A DNA stretch of 64,000 nucleotides from Methanomassiliicoccus sp. (GTDB lineage: Archaea > Thermoplasmatota > Thermoplasmata > Methanomassiliicoccales > Methanomassiliicoccaceae): assembly GCA_012719175.1 (NCBI GenBank), contig JAAYAX010000005.1, positions 248,001 through 312,000 of the forward strand, written 5' to 3'. Positions within the stretch are counted from its first letter, which is position 1. Each line of letters begins with the position of its first letter. The translations under genes were made by a program, and so were the position numbers. Of this stretch, positions 25,586 through 34,015 are shown in pieces. Under the pieces are notes generated by a model. That model was not told the DNA's origin. It did not search any database and saw only the letters and a list, made by a program, of their open reading frames with translations.

Positions 25586-26392
25586 CTAGATCTGGCGGTT
25601 ATCGACGATCTCTTCCGGGCAGAAGTCTTCTACGGTCTGGCTCTCGCAATTGAGGCCGCACAGCCCGGCATCGATGATCTCGATCCCCTGGGGGCAGTCC
25701 ATATCCTCCACGTGGCCGAACCAGTAGACGACCAGCCCATGACCGAACATGTCGTAGTACTGGCTCAACTGCCCGCGGACGTTCTTGTTGAACTCGGTGC
25801 GGTCCCCAAAGGAGGCCTTGGACTCGATCCAGTTGATCGTCCAGCCGTTGATCTTGAGAGGCTCATCGAGGAGGCAGTCGGGGGTCTTGGCGAACTTGCC
25901 CCTGAGGTCCTTCTCGGTGCGGTAGCTGATGTTGTGGGAGTCTAGCCACTCATGCAGCTTCTCCTCCCCCCAGGCTCCGCGCTTGTACTGTATCTCGTTG
26001 CCCCATGGGGAGTATATGCTGTCCGCCTCGGTGATCTCGATGATCTCCTTCTTCGTTCGGGGGTTGGCGATGCACTCCGGTTCCCGGACGTACTTCCAGA
26101 ACTCCTTCTTGGAGAAACCGTCCTCCTGGAACAGAATCAGCGCGGTGAGGATGGGAGGGAACCGCCACTTCCTGGCGATCTCCAGCAAGCTGGTCCCGGC
26201 CTTCCATTCCCTGAGCATGCGGGGAGCGTTGCGCTTCACGACGTGATATTTCTTGGTGGCCTCACGCACCGTTCGCTGGGTGTATATGACGTTGAGCAGC
26301 TCCTCGTCCAGGCCTGTTTCTTTGGACAAGGCTTTCACATCATCATAAGTATCGAGGCGGTCATAAATAGCCTTGAAATCGTTAAACTTCAT
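25586..26392 (-). CDS. Archaeal CDIN1/C15orf41 homologue, TPD-motif nuclease with helix-turn-helix region
   Basis: The 268-residue protein appears to belong to the TPD family, whose human member CDIN1 (C15orf41) binds codanin-1 and is mutated in congenital dyserythropoietic anaemia type I. The N-terminal half is helical, with two helix-turn-helix-like units (ALSKETGLDEELLNVIYTQ and LLEIARKWRFPPILTALIL). The C-terminal half is a PD-(D/E)XK fold: AKTPDCLLDEPLKI (about 169-182) gives the TPD motif and INWIESKASFGD the Glu-x-Lys. Late CxxxC/C residues may bind metal. The substrate is unknown in archaea. It is probably co-transcribed with the Cas4-like gene. Confidence 0.82.
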   Translation of the reverse strand: MKFNDFKAIYDRLDTYDDVKALSKETGLDEELLNVIYTQRTVREATKKYHVVKRNAPRMLREWKAGTSLLEIARKWRFPPILTALILFQEDGFSKKEFWKYVREPECIANPRTKKEIIEITEADSIYSPWGNEIQYKRGAWGEEKLHEWLDSHNISYRTEKDLRGKFAKTPDCLLDEPLKINGWTINWIESKASFGDRTEFNKNVRGQLSQYYDMFGHGLVVYWFGHVEDMDCPQGIEIIDAGLCGLNCESQTVEDFCPEEIVDNRQI

Positions 26393-26524
26393 GTGAACTT
26401 CAACCTATAGTTGCACTCTAAGATTTCGTAATCCATGAAAGCTCTTAAACATATCGCCATTAAATACGTAAGCCAATGACTCCATCTGACCTTTGGATGA
26501 CGGTACACGGCGAAACATGAATAG

Positions 26525-26534
26525 GTTATATATC
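26525..26534 (+). promoter_or_regulatory. TATA box for the zinc-ribbon membrane protein
   Basis: GTTATATATC lies about 55-65 bases upstream of ATG 26590, giving a leader of about 35 bases that contains the strong GAGGAGGG ribosome-binding site at 26577-26584. Confidence 0.55.
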
Positions 26535-26589
26535 ACGGACAAGCATTTATCATCCAATATACTAAGCCAGCCATTTGAGGAGGGAAAAC

Positions 26590-27252
26590 ATGACAGAAAT
26601 GCCGAAGAACATACCATTCCTAGCAAACAGCACGGGCCCCGCATGGCTCCCCGCGGCGGCAAAAGATGCTCGTCAGTTCGCATACTGGGGACAGCTGATC
26701 ATGCTGCTCATGCTCCTGATCGCCTTCATCGGTGCCATAGCGAGCATAGCCACGGGAAGCTGGGGGACCGCAATCTACCTATTGATCTCCATGGTGGTCA
26801 TCGCGTTCCTTTATTACATGATGGTCCCAAGTGTGTTCACTCCTCTGGACCAGGGGAAGTTCAAGGAGGCCAGTGACCGCCTCATAATCTGGGGTATCAT
26901 CGGCCTGATCTTCGGCGGCGTCATACCCGGTATCCTGCTGCTCATCGCCTTCATCAGACTGCAGGAGGTGTTCCAGCCGCAGTACCAGCAGTATCCGACG
27001 CAGTACTACCAGCAGCCTCAGCAGTATCCTCAGCAGGCTCCTCCAGTACCGCCTCAGCAGACTCAGCAGTACCAGGCGCCGCCCGCCCAGTACCAGGCGC
27101 CGCCGGTGCCTGTACCCCCGCCGGCACAACCCGCACCCGCCCCGGAACAGCACAACTCATCGAGGGCTGAGATGATCAAGTGCAAGAACTGCGGCGTCCA
27201 GTACCCGGCGTTCATGAGGAACTGTCCCAACTGCGGCACCCCTCGGCAGTAA
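26590..27252 (+). CDS. Membrane protein with Gln/Pro-rich linker and C-terminal zinc ribbon
   Basis: The 220-residue protein has an N-terminal cytoplasmic segment, then three hydrophobic helices (about 33-53, 57-77 and 98-120). A low-complexity linker rich in Gln, Pro and Tyr (about 125-190) follows, then a zinc ribbon with CKNCG and CPNCG near the C terminus. Zinc ribbons on membrane proteins of this kind are common in archaea and of unknown role; the linker is reminiscent of adhesive or scaffold segments. The start at ATG 26590 has GAGGAGGG 5 bases upstream; the frame extends back to 26575 without better support. Confidence 0.75.
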   Translation: MTEMPKNIPFLANSTGPAWLPAAAKDARQFAYWGQLIMLLMLLIAFIGAIASIATGSWGTAIYLLISMVVIAFLYYMMVPSVFTPLDQGKFKEASDRLIIWGIIGLIFGGVIPGILLLIAFIRLQEVFQPQYQQYPTQYYQQPQQYPQQAPPVPPQQTQQYQAPPAQYQAPPVPVPPPAQPAPAPEQHNSSRAEMIKCKNCGVQYPAFMRNCPNCGTPRQ

Positions 27253-27271
27253 ACACCTTAACGCTCATTTT

Positions 27272-27514
27272 TTATTGGGCCGGGGGACGGTCCACGTACA
27301 CCAGGATCCCCCGGTGCTCTATGGCGCGGATCCGATGGTATGGTATCTTGCTATCGGCGGTTACAAAGAACGAACGCTCCAGCTCCACAATGTCCTCCCC
27401 CTTGACGGCCGACAGGTCGCCGGGGGCTCCCCGGTGAAGGTAAGTGATCACCACATCCTTCAGCCCTTCCCTTTCCTTCCATTTTATCCTGTTCAGGACC
27501 TCTCGTGGATAGAC
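27272..27514 (-). CDS. MJ1316/DUF504 family protein (RNA end-recognition domain); start codon not evident
   Basis: This small protein of about 80 residues reads PREVLNRIKWKE at the N terminus, then TYLHRGAPGDLSAVKGEDIVE, and KIPYHRIRAIEHRG near the C terminus. These are the conserved blocks of DUF504/UPF0248, whose Pfam name is MJ1316 RNA cyclic group end recognition domain. A GTG at 27454 would cut off the conserved first third. The frame upstream to the stop at 27530-27532 has no ATG, GTG or TTG, so the true start is unclear (near-cognate codon or sequence error). I give the extent from the valine codon at 27514. It is convergent with the zinc-ribbon gene, 19 bases away. Confidence 0.72.
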   Translation of the reverse strand, partial: VYPREVLNRIKWKEREGLKDVVITYLHRGAPGDLSAVKGEDIVELERSFFVTADSKIPYHRIRAIEHRGILVYVDRPPAQ

Positions 27515-27577
27515 CGTTCGTCTCGCCCCCTAGCGAATCTCGAAAGTAGCATCTATTCTGTGGTCAATGTGAATACC

Positions 27578-29248
27578 ATGAATGCTCTAGCTATTAGTGA
27601 TTACGTTACCTCCGGCCCGGTCCTGCAGCTTCGCGGCAGAATGGTGGATGTGCAGGGAGGTTCTGTCCACCCGGTCCGTCTGAGGATAAGGGGGAGTAGG
27701 ATATTGAGCATCGAGAGGGACCCCTCAGCGCCCTCCCGGTTCATTCTGCCCGGCCTTATAGACGCCCATATTCACATAGAATCATCCCTTCTGACACCAG
27801 CACGCTTCGCGGAGAAGGCGGTGGTGCACGGCACCACTGCAGTGGTTGCCGATCCTCACGAGATCGCCAATGTAGCGGGGATGGAGGGGATCAAGTATAT
27901 GCTGGATAACGCGGCCTCGGTTCCCCTGAGGTTCCACTTCACGGTCCCGTCGTGCGTGCCCGTGTCCCCGCTGGAAACGACCGGAGGGGTGATAACCGCC
28001 CGTGACGCGAGCATGCTCTTCCAGGACCCTCGATTTGTGGCCTTGGGAGAGGTGATGGACCACAACAAGGTCCTGAACGACGATCCCGACACCATGGCCA
28101 AGATCGATGCCGCGGTCAGGGCGGGGAGGCCGGTGGACGGCCACTGCCCCGGTCTGCGTGGAGAGGACCTGGACCGCTACATAATGGTGGGAATCACCAC
28201 CGAACACGAGGCCGCCTCGTTGGAGGAGGCGGAGGAGAAGGCAAGGAAGGGCATGACCATTATGGTGCGGGAAGGGTCCGCAGCGCAGAATTTCAAGGCC
28301 CTGCTGCCGTTCGCCCGCAACAACCCTCATTTCCTGGTGACCGACGACCTGGAAGCGGAGGACCTTGTCCAAGGACATATGGATGCCATCCTGCGTAAGG
28401 CCGTGGCCGAGGGTATGGACGCGGTCCAGGCCATTAGAGCGGTGACCATGTGGCCTGCCCAACACTATGGGGTCCCCGGAGGATGGATCCGTCCCGACGG
28501 TCCTGCGGACCTGGTGGTGGTGAGCGACCTCCAGGAGTTCAAGGTGGAGGAGACGTGGATCAGGGGGATACCCGTCGCCAGGAACGGCCAGCCCCTGTTC
28601 ACCGGGGGTCCTATGGCCTTCCCCCGGACGATAGGTGCGAGTGAGGTCCAAGGTGGTGACATGACCATTCCGGCCAAAGGTTCCAGGCTCCGGGTGCGGG
28701 TCATCGTGGCCAAGGAGGGCGAGATCGACAGCGGTTCGGCGATGGCGGAGCTGGACGTCATCGACGGGAGGATCGCCTCCGACCATGACTGCGACTGTCT
28801 CCACCTGGCGGTGGTGAACCGCTATCGCCCCGCGCCCCCAGCGCTGGCCTTCATCCGCGGGTTCTGCCTTAAGGAAGGGGCGCTGGCATCCTCGGTGGCG
28901 CACGATGCCCACAACATCATCGCCGTGGGAGTGGACGGGGAGAGCATGGCCCACGCCGTCAACGAGATAATCCGCATGGGGGGAGGCATGTACGCTGGCA
29001 GCGGGCAGCGGAAGGCAGTGCTGCCTCTGCCGGTGGCCGGCCTGATGAGCGATCTCCCGGTGGACGAGGTGGTGCGAAAGGAGAGAGAGCTCCACGAGCT
29101 CGCCCGGGAAATGGGATGCCCCCTCCGCCGACCGTTCATGACCCTGTCCTTCCAGTCTCTGCTCGTCGTTCCCTCCCTGAAGTTGGGGGACCGAGGGCTG
29201 ATGGACACCCTCCGCTCGGAGGCGGTGGAAGCGATAATAGCCACCTAG
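27578..29248 (+). CDS. ade: Adenine deaminase
   Basis: This amidohydrolase deaminates adenine to hypoxanthine. The metal motif is LIDAHIHIESS (about 60-70), followed by HGTTAVVADPHEIANV. A GHCPGL histidine follows, then EHE, and the C-terminal block typical of Ade includes AHDAHNIIAVG and GGGMYAG. It has 556 residues, normal for the family. The start at ATG 27578 precedes the first beta strand; the open frame extends back to 27275 across the antisense DUF504 gene, which I reject. The next gene encodes hypoxanthine phosphoribosyltransferase, so the pair salvages adenine to IMP. Confidence 0.94.
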   Translation: MNALAISDYVTSGPVLQLRGRMVDVQGGSVHPVRLRIRGSRILSIERDPSAPSRFILPGLIDAHIHIESSLLTPARFAEKAVVHGTTAVVADPHEIANVAGMEGIKYMLDNAASVPLRFHFTVPSCVPVSPLETTGGVITARDASMLFQDPRFVALGEVMDHNKVLNDDPDTMAKIDAAVRAGRPVDGHCPGLRGEDLDRYIMVGITTEHEAASLEEAEEKARKGMTIMVREGSAAQNFKALLPFARNNPHFLVTDDLEAEDLVQGHMDAILRKAVAEGMDAVQAIRAVTMWPAQHYGVPGGWIRPDGPADLVVVSDLQEFKVEETWIRGIPVARNGQPLFTGGPMAFPRTIGASEVQGGDMTIPAKGSRLRVRVIVAKEGEIDSGSAMAELDVIDGRIASDHDCDCLHLAVVNRYRPAPPALAFIRGFCLKEGALASSVAHDAHNIIAVGVDGESMAHAVNEIIRMGGGMYAGSGQRKAVLPLPVAGLMSDLPVDEVVRKERELHELAREMGCPLRRPFMTLSFQSLLVVPSLKLGDRGLMDTLRSEAVEAIIAT

Positions 29249-29288
29249 GCCGGAAAGTAAGAAAATACCCCCCATGCATTCCGGGAAC

Positions 29289-29846
29289 ATGCTGGATAAG
29301 CTGAAGCAGAGCCTCCGGGAGTCGCCCGTGGTCCGCATGGGCGACTACTCCTATTTCGTTCATCCCATCACCGACGGCATCCCCCGCATGGACCCCGCCC
29401 TCCTGCAGGAGGTGGTGGACCGCATGATGGAGATCACCGATCTCCGCTGCGACCTCCTGGTGGCCGCAGAGGCCATGGGCATCCATCTGGTCGTCCCCAT
29501 CTCCCTGCGCACGGGTATCCCGTACGTGATCGTCCGCAAGAGACGCTATGGGCTTCCAGGAGAGGTGAGCGTGACGCAGGTCACCGGCTACTCGCGGAAG
29601 GAGCTGTACATCAACGGGCTGGCCAGAGGGGACCGGGTAGTGATCATGGACGATGTCATCAGCACCGGGGGGACCCTGCGCGCCATCATCCACGCGTTCC
29701 AGGAGATGGGTGTGGAGATCGCCGATATCGTCGTGGTGGTGGAGAAAGGAGAAGGTAGAGAGCTGCTGGAGCGCGAGCTAGGCATCAGGATCAAGACCCT
29801 GGTCAAGGTGGATGTCCGCGAAGGCAGGACCACAGTCCTGGATTGA
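29289..29846 (+). CDS. hpt: Hypoxanthine/guanine phosphoribosyltransferase, archaeal type
   Basis: The 185-residue enzyme transfers ribose-5-phosphate from PRPP to hypoxanthine or guanine. The MLDKLKQSLRESPVV start and the YFVHPITDGIP segment match methanogen Hpt. The PRPP loop VVIMDDVISTGGTLRA (about 115-130) carries the paired Asp and Thr-Gly. ATG 29289 was preferred over 29274 because homologues start with MLDKL. It follows ade by 40 bases. A T-rich run (29859-29864, after GAAAGC) may terminate the transcript. Confidence 0.93.
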   Translation: MLDKLKQSLRESPVVRMGDYSYFVHPITDGIPRMDPALLQEVVDRMMEITDLRCDLLVAAEAMGIHLVVPISLRTGIPYVIVRKRRYGLPGEVSVTQVTGYSRKELYINGLARGDRVVIMDDVISTGGTLRAIIHAFQEMGVEIADIVVVVEKGEGRELLERELGIRIKTLVKVDVREGRTTVLD

Positions 29847-29950
29847 AGGCGAAAGCTTTTTTGTCGATAGCGCGCTGACGCGTTAGCACCGAGGGATGGG
29901 CACAGCTCCTCTATGGACGGTGAACGCTCCCTCGACGGGAGCGATGTAGG

Positions 29951-30610
29951 ATGGCCGACCCTGAGAGCTTCAGATGCAAGCTGGTAACCTGGAACGAGAT
30001 AGCGGAGTGGACGACAGACCTGGCCAATGAGCTGCAGGAGAACGGCGTTCAGCCGACCGTGGTCGTAGGTCTGACGCGAGGGGGCTGGGTCCCGGCCAGG
30101 CTCCTCTGTGACCATCTGATGGTGAAGAAGCTGTACGCGGTGAAGACCGAGCACTGGGGAGTAACAGCCAACCAGAACGGAAAGGCCCTGCTGACCCAGG
30201 AGCTCAGTGTGAACATCGCGGGAGAGAGCGTGCTGGTGGTCGATGACATCACCGACACTGGGGAGAGCCTCACTCTGGCGATGGCCCACCTCAGCTCATT
30301 GGGGGCCAAGAACACCCGCAGCGCGACGCTCCTGCACTTCAACCATTCCAAGTTCGTGCCCGATCACTGCTCCCGCAAGCTTCCCGATGACCCATGGATA
30401 TGGTTCATCTTCCCCTGGAACCTGCATGAGGACCTGAGGACGCTGCTTCCCAAGACCCTCACCGAGCCCCGCACCGAGGAGGGCATCCGCCAGGCCTTCC
30501 GCGACCAGTTCTTCATCGATGTGCCGGAGGAACTGTTGCCCATCACCCTGAGGGACCTGGAGAAAAGCGGAAAGATCGTCATGGACGGCAATATCGTCAG
30601 AATGAGGTAA
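29951..30610 (+). CDS. Phosphoribosyltransferase, probable purine (xanthine/guanine) type
   Basis: The 219-residue protein belongs to the archaeal Gpt/Hpt-like phosphoribosyltransferases (COG2236-type). It has VVVGLTRGGWVPARLL (about 37-52) for pyrophosphate binding, an EHWG loop, the PRPP motif VLVVDDITDTGES (about 94-106), and a C-terminal WIWFIFPWN hood. The last helical segment (DLEKSGKIVMDGNIVRM) resembles a small winged-helix tail. It probably salvages a purine base distinct from the Hpt substrate. ATG 29951 follows GATGTAGG, a weak ribosome-binding match. Confidence 0.82.
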   Translation: MADPESFRCKLVTWNEIAEWTTDLANELQENGVQPTVVVGLTRGGWVPARLLCDHLMVKKLYAVKTEHWGVTANQNGKALLTQELSVNIAGESVLVVDDITDTGESLTLAMAHLSSLGAKNTRSATLLHFNHSKFVPDHCSRKLPDDPWIWFIFPWNLHEDLRTLLPKTLTEPRTEEGIRQAFRDQFFIDVPEELLPITLRDLEKSGKIVMDGNIVRMR

Positions 30611-30637
30611 CGGACCAATTGACCTGCGGTCCTTCCC

Positions 30638-31441
30638 TCATTTCACCAACCTTTTTTTCATGATGATTATGGCGAGGAGGAAGGTCACCACGGTAAGGAC
30701 CACGATGTAGAGCGTCGCCCACAGGTCCATCCATCCCACCGTTCCGAAGCTCAGATTCCTCATCAGCAGGCTGGTGTGAGTGAGGGGTAGAGCATACGCC
30801 ACCGGCTCTATCACGCCGAGGGATGAGGTGGGGAAGAACGTGCCCCCGAACAGGAACATGGGCGTGACCAGGAGGTAGAACGGGTAGTTGAACGAATCTA
30901 TGTTGGGCACCAGGCCGGTGAAGATCATGGCTATGGATGAGAACATGATGCCCCCGAGGAAGGATATCGCCGGTATCAGCAGCATGGTGGGGGCGGTGAA
31001 CAGCACCTCAGGTATGAACGTGGCGCCCAGGACGATGATCACCAGCAGTACGATGGCGGAGTTCACGAAGCTCTTGGTGGCGCCCCACAGGATCTCCCCG
31101 GCGATGACATCCTCGATGCTCACGGGCGTGGCCACGATGGCATCGAACGTCTTTTGGTAATGCATGCGCACGAACGAGCCGTAGGTGCACTCGAAGAAGC
31201 CGCCGTACATGATGGAGATGGCCACCAGGCCAGGGGCCAGGAATCGTATGTACTCGATCTCCTGTCCGGCGTATTGCAGGTTCATTACCAGGCTGCCCAG
31301 CCCCGCCCCCATCGCCACCAGGTACAGCAGGGGCTCCAGTATGGAAGGGAGGAAGTTCGTCTTCCAAGTCTTGAAGAACACATCGGCGTTCCTCCTCCAC
31401 ACATAGATGGCCCCCCGGTCGATGTTGCTGATGAGGCTCAA
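30638..31441 (-). CDS. ABC-2 type transporter permease
   Basis: The 267-residue integral membrane protein has six predicted helices, with a cytoplasmic N terminus (RGAIYVWRRNADVFFKTWKTNFLP) and the ABC-2 segment ILEPLLYLVAMGAGLG. The YGGFFECTYGSF and LPLTHTSLLMRNL segments are typical of NodJ/DrrB-like exporters. It pairs with the ATPase immediately upstream (ATGA overlap) and probably exports a small hydrophobic compound, drug or polysaccharide. The substrate cannot be predicted. Confidence 0.9.
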   Translation of the reverse strand: MSLISNIDRGAIYVWRRNADVFFKTWKTNFLPSILEPLLYLVAMGAGLGSLVMNLQYAGQEIEYIRFLAPGLVAISIMYGGFFECTYGSFVRMHYQKTFDAIVATPVSIEDVIAGEILWGATKSFVNSAIVLLVIIVLGATFIPEVLFTAPTMLLIPAISFLGGIMFSSIAMIFTGLVPNIDSFNYPFYLLVTPMFLFGGTFFPTSSLGVIEPVAYALPLTHTSLLMRNLSFGTVGWMDLWATLYIVVLTVVTFLLAIIIMKKRLVK

Positions 31442-32352
31442 TCCTTCAGCCTCCTGCCGGTGAGCTTGAGGTATACGTCCTCGAGGGTCGACGGCCTTAC
31501 TGTGGAGTACACGTCAGGGTACCTACGCTTGAACTCCGACTGTATCGTCTGACACTGCCGGGAGTACAAGTAGATGCGGTCCGCCGAGCGCTCTACCTGC
31601 CCTCCTGTAGCAGCCAGGTAGTCCTCGATGCCCTGCCCGTGGGGGTCTATGACCTCCATGACGCAGGAGCCCACCTGGTCCTCGATGAGCTCCTTGGGAA
31701 CACCCTCCAGGAGGAACTTCCCTTTCTCCATTATGACCAGGCGGTCGCACAGCTGCTCGGCCTCATCCATGTAGTGGGTGGTGAGGATGATCGTCGTCCC
31801 TCTCTTCCGGAGGTCCCTGATCTTCTCCCAGATGAGGTGCCGGGCCTGGGGATCAAGACCGGTCGTGGGCTCGTCCAGGATGAGGAGCTGGGGGTCGTTG
31901 ATGAGGGCCCGGGCCATTATGAGGCGCCGCTTCATGCCACCGGACAGATGTTCGATCTCGGTGTCCTTCTTCTCCGTGAGCTGCATCATGTCTAGCAGCT
32001 CCAGCGCACGCTTCTTGGCCTGGGCCGGGGGGATGCCAAAGTAGCGGGCGTAGGAGGTGAGATTACGGAGGACGGTGAAGTCAGGGTCCAGATTGTTCTC
32101 CTGGGGCGCCACGCCGATAAGGGCCTTGACCTCCTTGGCACGGGCAGTGATGTCCATTCCCAGAACCTCCAGGCGTCCCGCGGTCAGAGGGGAGGTGCCC
32201 TGTATCATGTGCATGGCGGTGCTCTTCCCCGCACCGTTGGGCCCCAGGAACCCGAACACCTCTCCTTTGTCGATCTGAAGGTCGATATGGTCCACCGCCA
32301 CCAGATCGCCGTACCTCTTCACCAAACCCCGTGCGGAGACCACTGCCGGCAT
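31438..32352 (-). CDS. ABC transporter ATP-binding protein (NodI/DrrA-like)
   Basis: This 304-residue ATPase energises the adjacent ABC-2 permease. Walker A is GPNGAGKST (about 39-47), the Q-loop lies in APQENNLD, the signature motif is HLSGGMKRRL, Walker B is LLILDEPTTGLD, and the switch His is in TTHYMDEAEQL. The C-terminal domain (about 215-304) is the extension typical of DrrA/NodI. It starts with ATG at 32352. Confidence 0.95.
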   Translation of the reverse strand: MPAVVSARGLVKRYGDLVAVDHIDLQIDKGEVFGFLGPNGAGKSTAMHMIQGTSPLTAGRLEVLGMDITARAKEVKALIGVAPQENNLDPDFTVLRNLTSYARYFGIPPAQAKKRALELLDMMQLTEKKDTEIEHLSGGMKRRLIMARALINDPQLLILDEPTTGLDPQARHLIWEKIRDLRKRGTTIILTTHYMDEAEQLCDRLVIMEKGKFLLEGVPKELIEDQVGSCVMEVIDPHGQGIEDYLAATGGQVERSADRIYLYSRQCQTIQSEFKRRYPDVYSTVRPSTLEDVYLKLTGRRLKD

Positions 32353-32443
32353 CTGAGCACACTTATGGGTCTTATGGCATTAGACCCTGACGCAAGCTAA
32401 CGGTAGCCGCGCCCCTTTTTCCCCCTGCCGAGCAAGGCCTATT

Positions 32444-34015
32444 GTGGACCCTTCCCTGATCCTCGCCGTCATCTACCTCTCCCTTCTGGGCACGGCCCTG
32501 GGGTCGCTGACCGGCCTGGCCCCGGGCATCCACGTCAACACCCTGGCATTGCTCCTGGTCTCCGCGTCTGCCATCATCCTCCCCGGTCTGGCAACGATAG
32601 CGACGGCGGCGGGCGGGGAAGAAGGGGACGCCCCCCTGCTGCTGGTTGTGATCATCGTCTCCGCGGCGGTGGCCCACTCCTTCCTCGACGTCCTTCCCTC
32701 CATCTTCCTGGGGGCAGCGGAGGAGGACACGGCGCTCAGCACACTTCCCGGGCACCGCCTCCTCCTTGACGGTAAGGGTAACGAGGCCGCCGGCTGCTCC
32801 GCATACGGTGCCCTGGTGGGCGGGACCGCGGCCATCTGCCTGTGCCTCCCCCTCACCATGGTCCTGGGCCCTCCCCTGGACCTCATGCTCCTAGTGGAGC
32901 AGGCCGCCCCCTTGTTGGTGGCCGCCGCCCTGATCGCCCTTCCGCTCTCGGAGAAAGGGGTCCGAACACGCGCATCGCTGCGTGTCAGGGATGCCTCCAG
33001 AGAGGAAGGGTGCTTAAGCCTGGTCCGGCCGGTGCCGGTGGACGGGCAGGAGGCTATCATGGTGGGGAGGGTTCAGCGGGACTGTTGCAGCGGGCCGTGG
33101 CTGGTCACCCCTTATGGGAGGTGGCGGCTTAGGGGGAGGGTGCCCTTGGGAACGGTGCGCGTGCACGGCGTGTGGCGGGTGCGGAGGACGGCGCTCCGCG
33201 AGAGGACCGCGGCCCTGGTGCTCCTGCTGCTCTCGGGCATGCTGGGCCTTACCTGCATGGAGTCCCGTCTTCCGCTCTCCGAGGTGTGGGAGGGCATGGG
33301 GCAGAGCGTGCTGTTCCCCCTGCTCACGGGTCTTTTCGGCATGCCCGCGGTCCTCGCCTCCGCGCGCGGCTCCCCTATTCCGCCCCAGGAGGACACTGGG
33401 GAGGTACCACGTGACCTGCGCTCAGGGCTGCTGGGAGCGCTCTCGGGAGCGGTGGTGGGGTGGTTCCCGGGCATCTCCTCGACCACCGGGGTCATCATGG
33501 CCTCGCCCCTAGTGCGGGACAAGGACGGGAGCTCCCGCCGCTACCTTACAATGGTCTCGGCCGTGGGAACATCCTCCACCATCCTCGGCCTCCTGGCCCT
33601 CGCATTGGCCTTTAAGGGCAGGTCGGGCGCGATGATCGCCGCCAAAGAGGTGCTGGGGCCAGACGGCGCCGTCCTCCTGGCACCTCCCTCGGCATGGTTC
33701 CCCGTACTTCTTCTCGCCTCCCTGGTGTCCATGGGGGCCAGTTACTACCTCACCCTGCACTTGGGCCGCTGGCTCTCGCGATTGGCGGGAGGCACGGACC
33801 TCCGCCCCCTCAACCGTGCGGTCATGGTCCTGATGGTCGTCCTGGTGACATTGTTCTGCGGCCTCCCTGGCCTGATAGTGCTGGCCACGTCCACCCTGCT
33901 GGGCCTGGTGCCCCCGCGCCTGGGCGTGGCCCGCGTGCACCTCACCGGATGCATGCTCCTGCCCACCGCCCTATATCTGTCTGGCCTGGACGCAGCTCTC
34001 CTGGCGGTGCTTTGA
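32444..34015 (+). CDS. TctA/DUF112-like membrane permease with soluble insertion
   Basis: This 523-residue protein begins SLLGTALGSLTGLAPGIHVNTLAL, the TctA-like signature found in archaeal DUF112 proteins (COG1784). A matching second half has SGAVVGWFPGISSTTGVIMA, so the two inverted halves both carry the GxxPGxxxxT motif. About ten hydrophobic helices are visible. Between the halves lies a soluble, beta-rich segment (about 185-255, with EAIMVGRVQRDCCSGPWLVTPYG), perhaps a small OB-type fold. The start is GTG 32444. The last 45 bases overlap the 3' end of the convergent polB gene. The substrate is unknown. Confidence 0.82.
   Translation: MDPSLILAVIYLSLLGTALGSLTGLAPGIHVNTLALLLVSASAIILPGLATIATAAGGEEGDAPLLLVVIIVSAAVAHSFLDVLPSIFLGAAEEDTALSTLPGHRLLLDGKGNEAAGCSAYGALVGGTAAICLCLPLTMVLGPPLDLMLLVEQAAPLLVAAALIALPLSEKGVRTRASLRVRDASREEGCLSLVRPVPVDGQEAIMVGRVQRDCCSGPWLVTPYGRWRLRGRVPLGTVRVHGVWRVRRTALRERTAALVLLLLSGMLGLTCMESRLPLSEVWEGMGQSVLFPLLTGLFGMPAVLASARGSPIPPQEDTGEVPRDLRSGLLGALSGAVVGWFPGISSTTGVIMASPLVRDKDGSSRRYLTMVSAVGTSSTILGLLALALAFKGRSGAMIAAKEVLGPDGAVLLAPPSAWFPVLLLASLVSMGASYYLTLHLGRWLSRLAGGTDLRPLNRAVMVLMVVLVTLFCGLPGLIVLATSTLLGLVPPRLGVARVHLTGCMLLPTALYLSGLDAALLAVL

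Noticed and set aside
24541-26392. CRISPR-Cas locus because of the Cas4-like gene
   Set aside because: No repeat-spacer array and no cas1, cas2 or effector gene occurs anywhere in the window.
27275-27577. N-terminal extension of adenine deaminase
   Set aside because: It lies antisense to the DUF504 gene, has no homology to Ade, and ATG 27578 gives a normal-size protein.
27782-29338. Long antisense frame (518 codons) across ade and hpt
   Set aside because: Its product is His-, Gly- and Arg-rich with no motifs, as expected from the reverse frame of GC-rich coding sequence.
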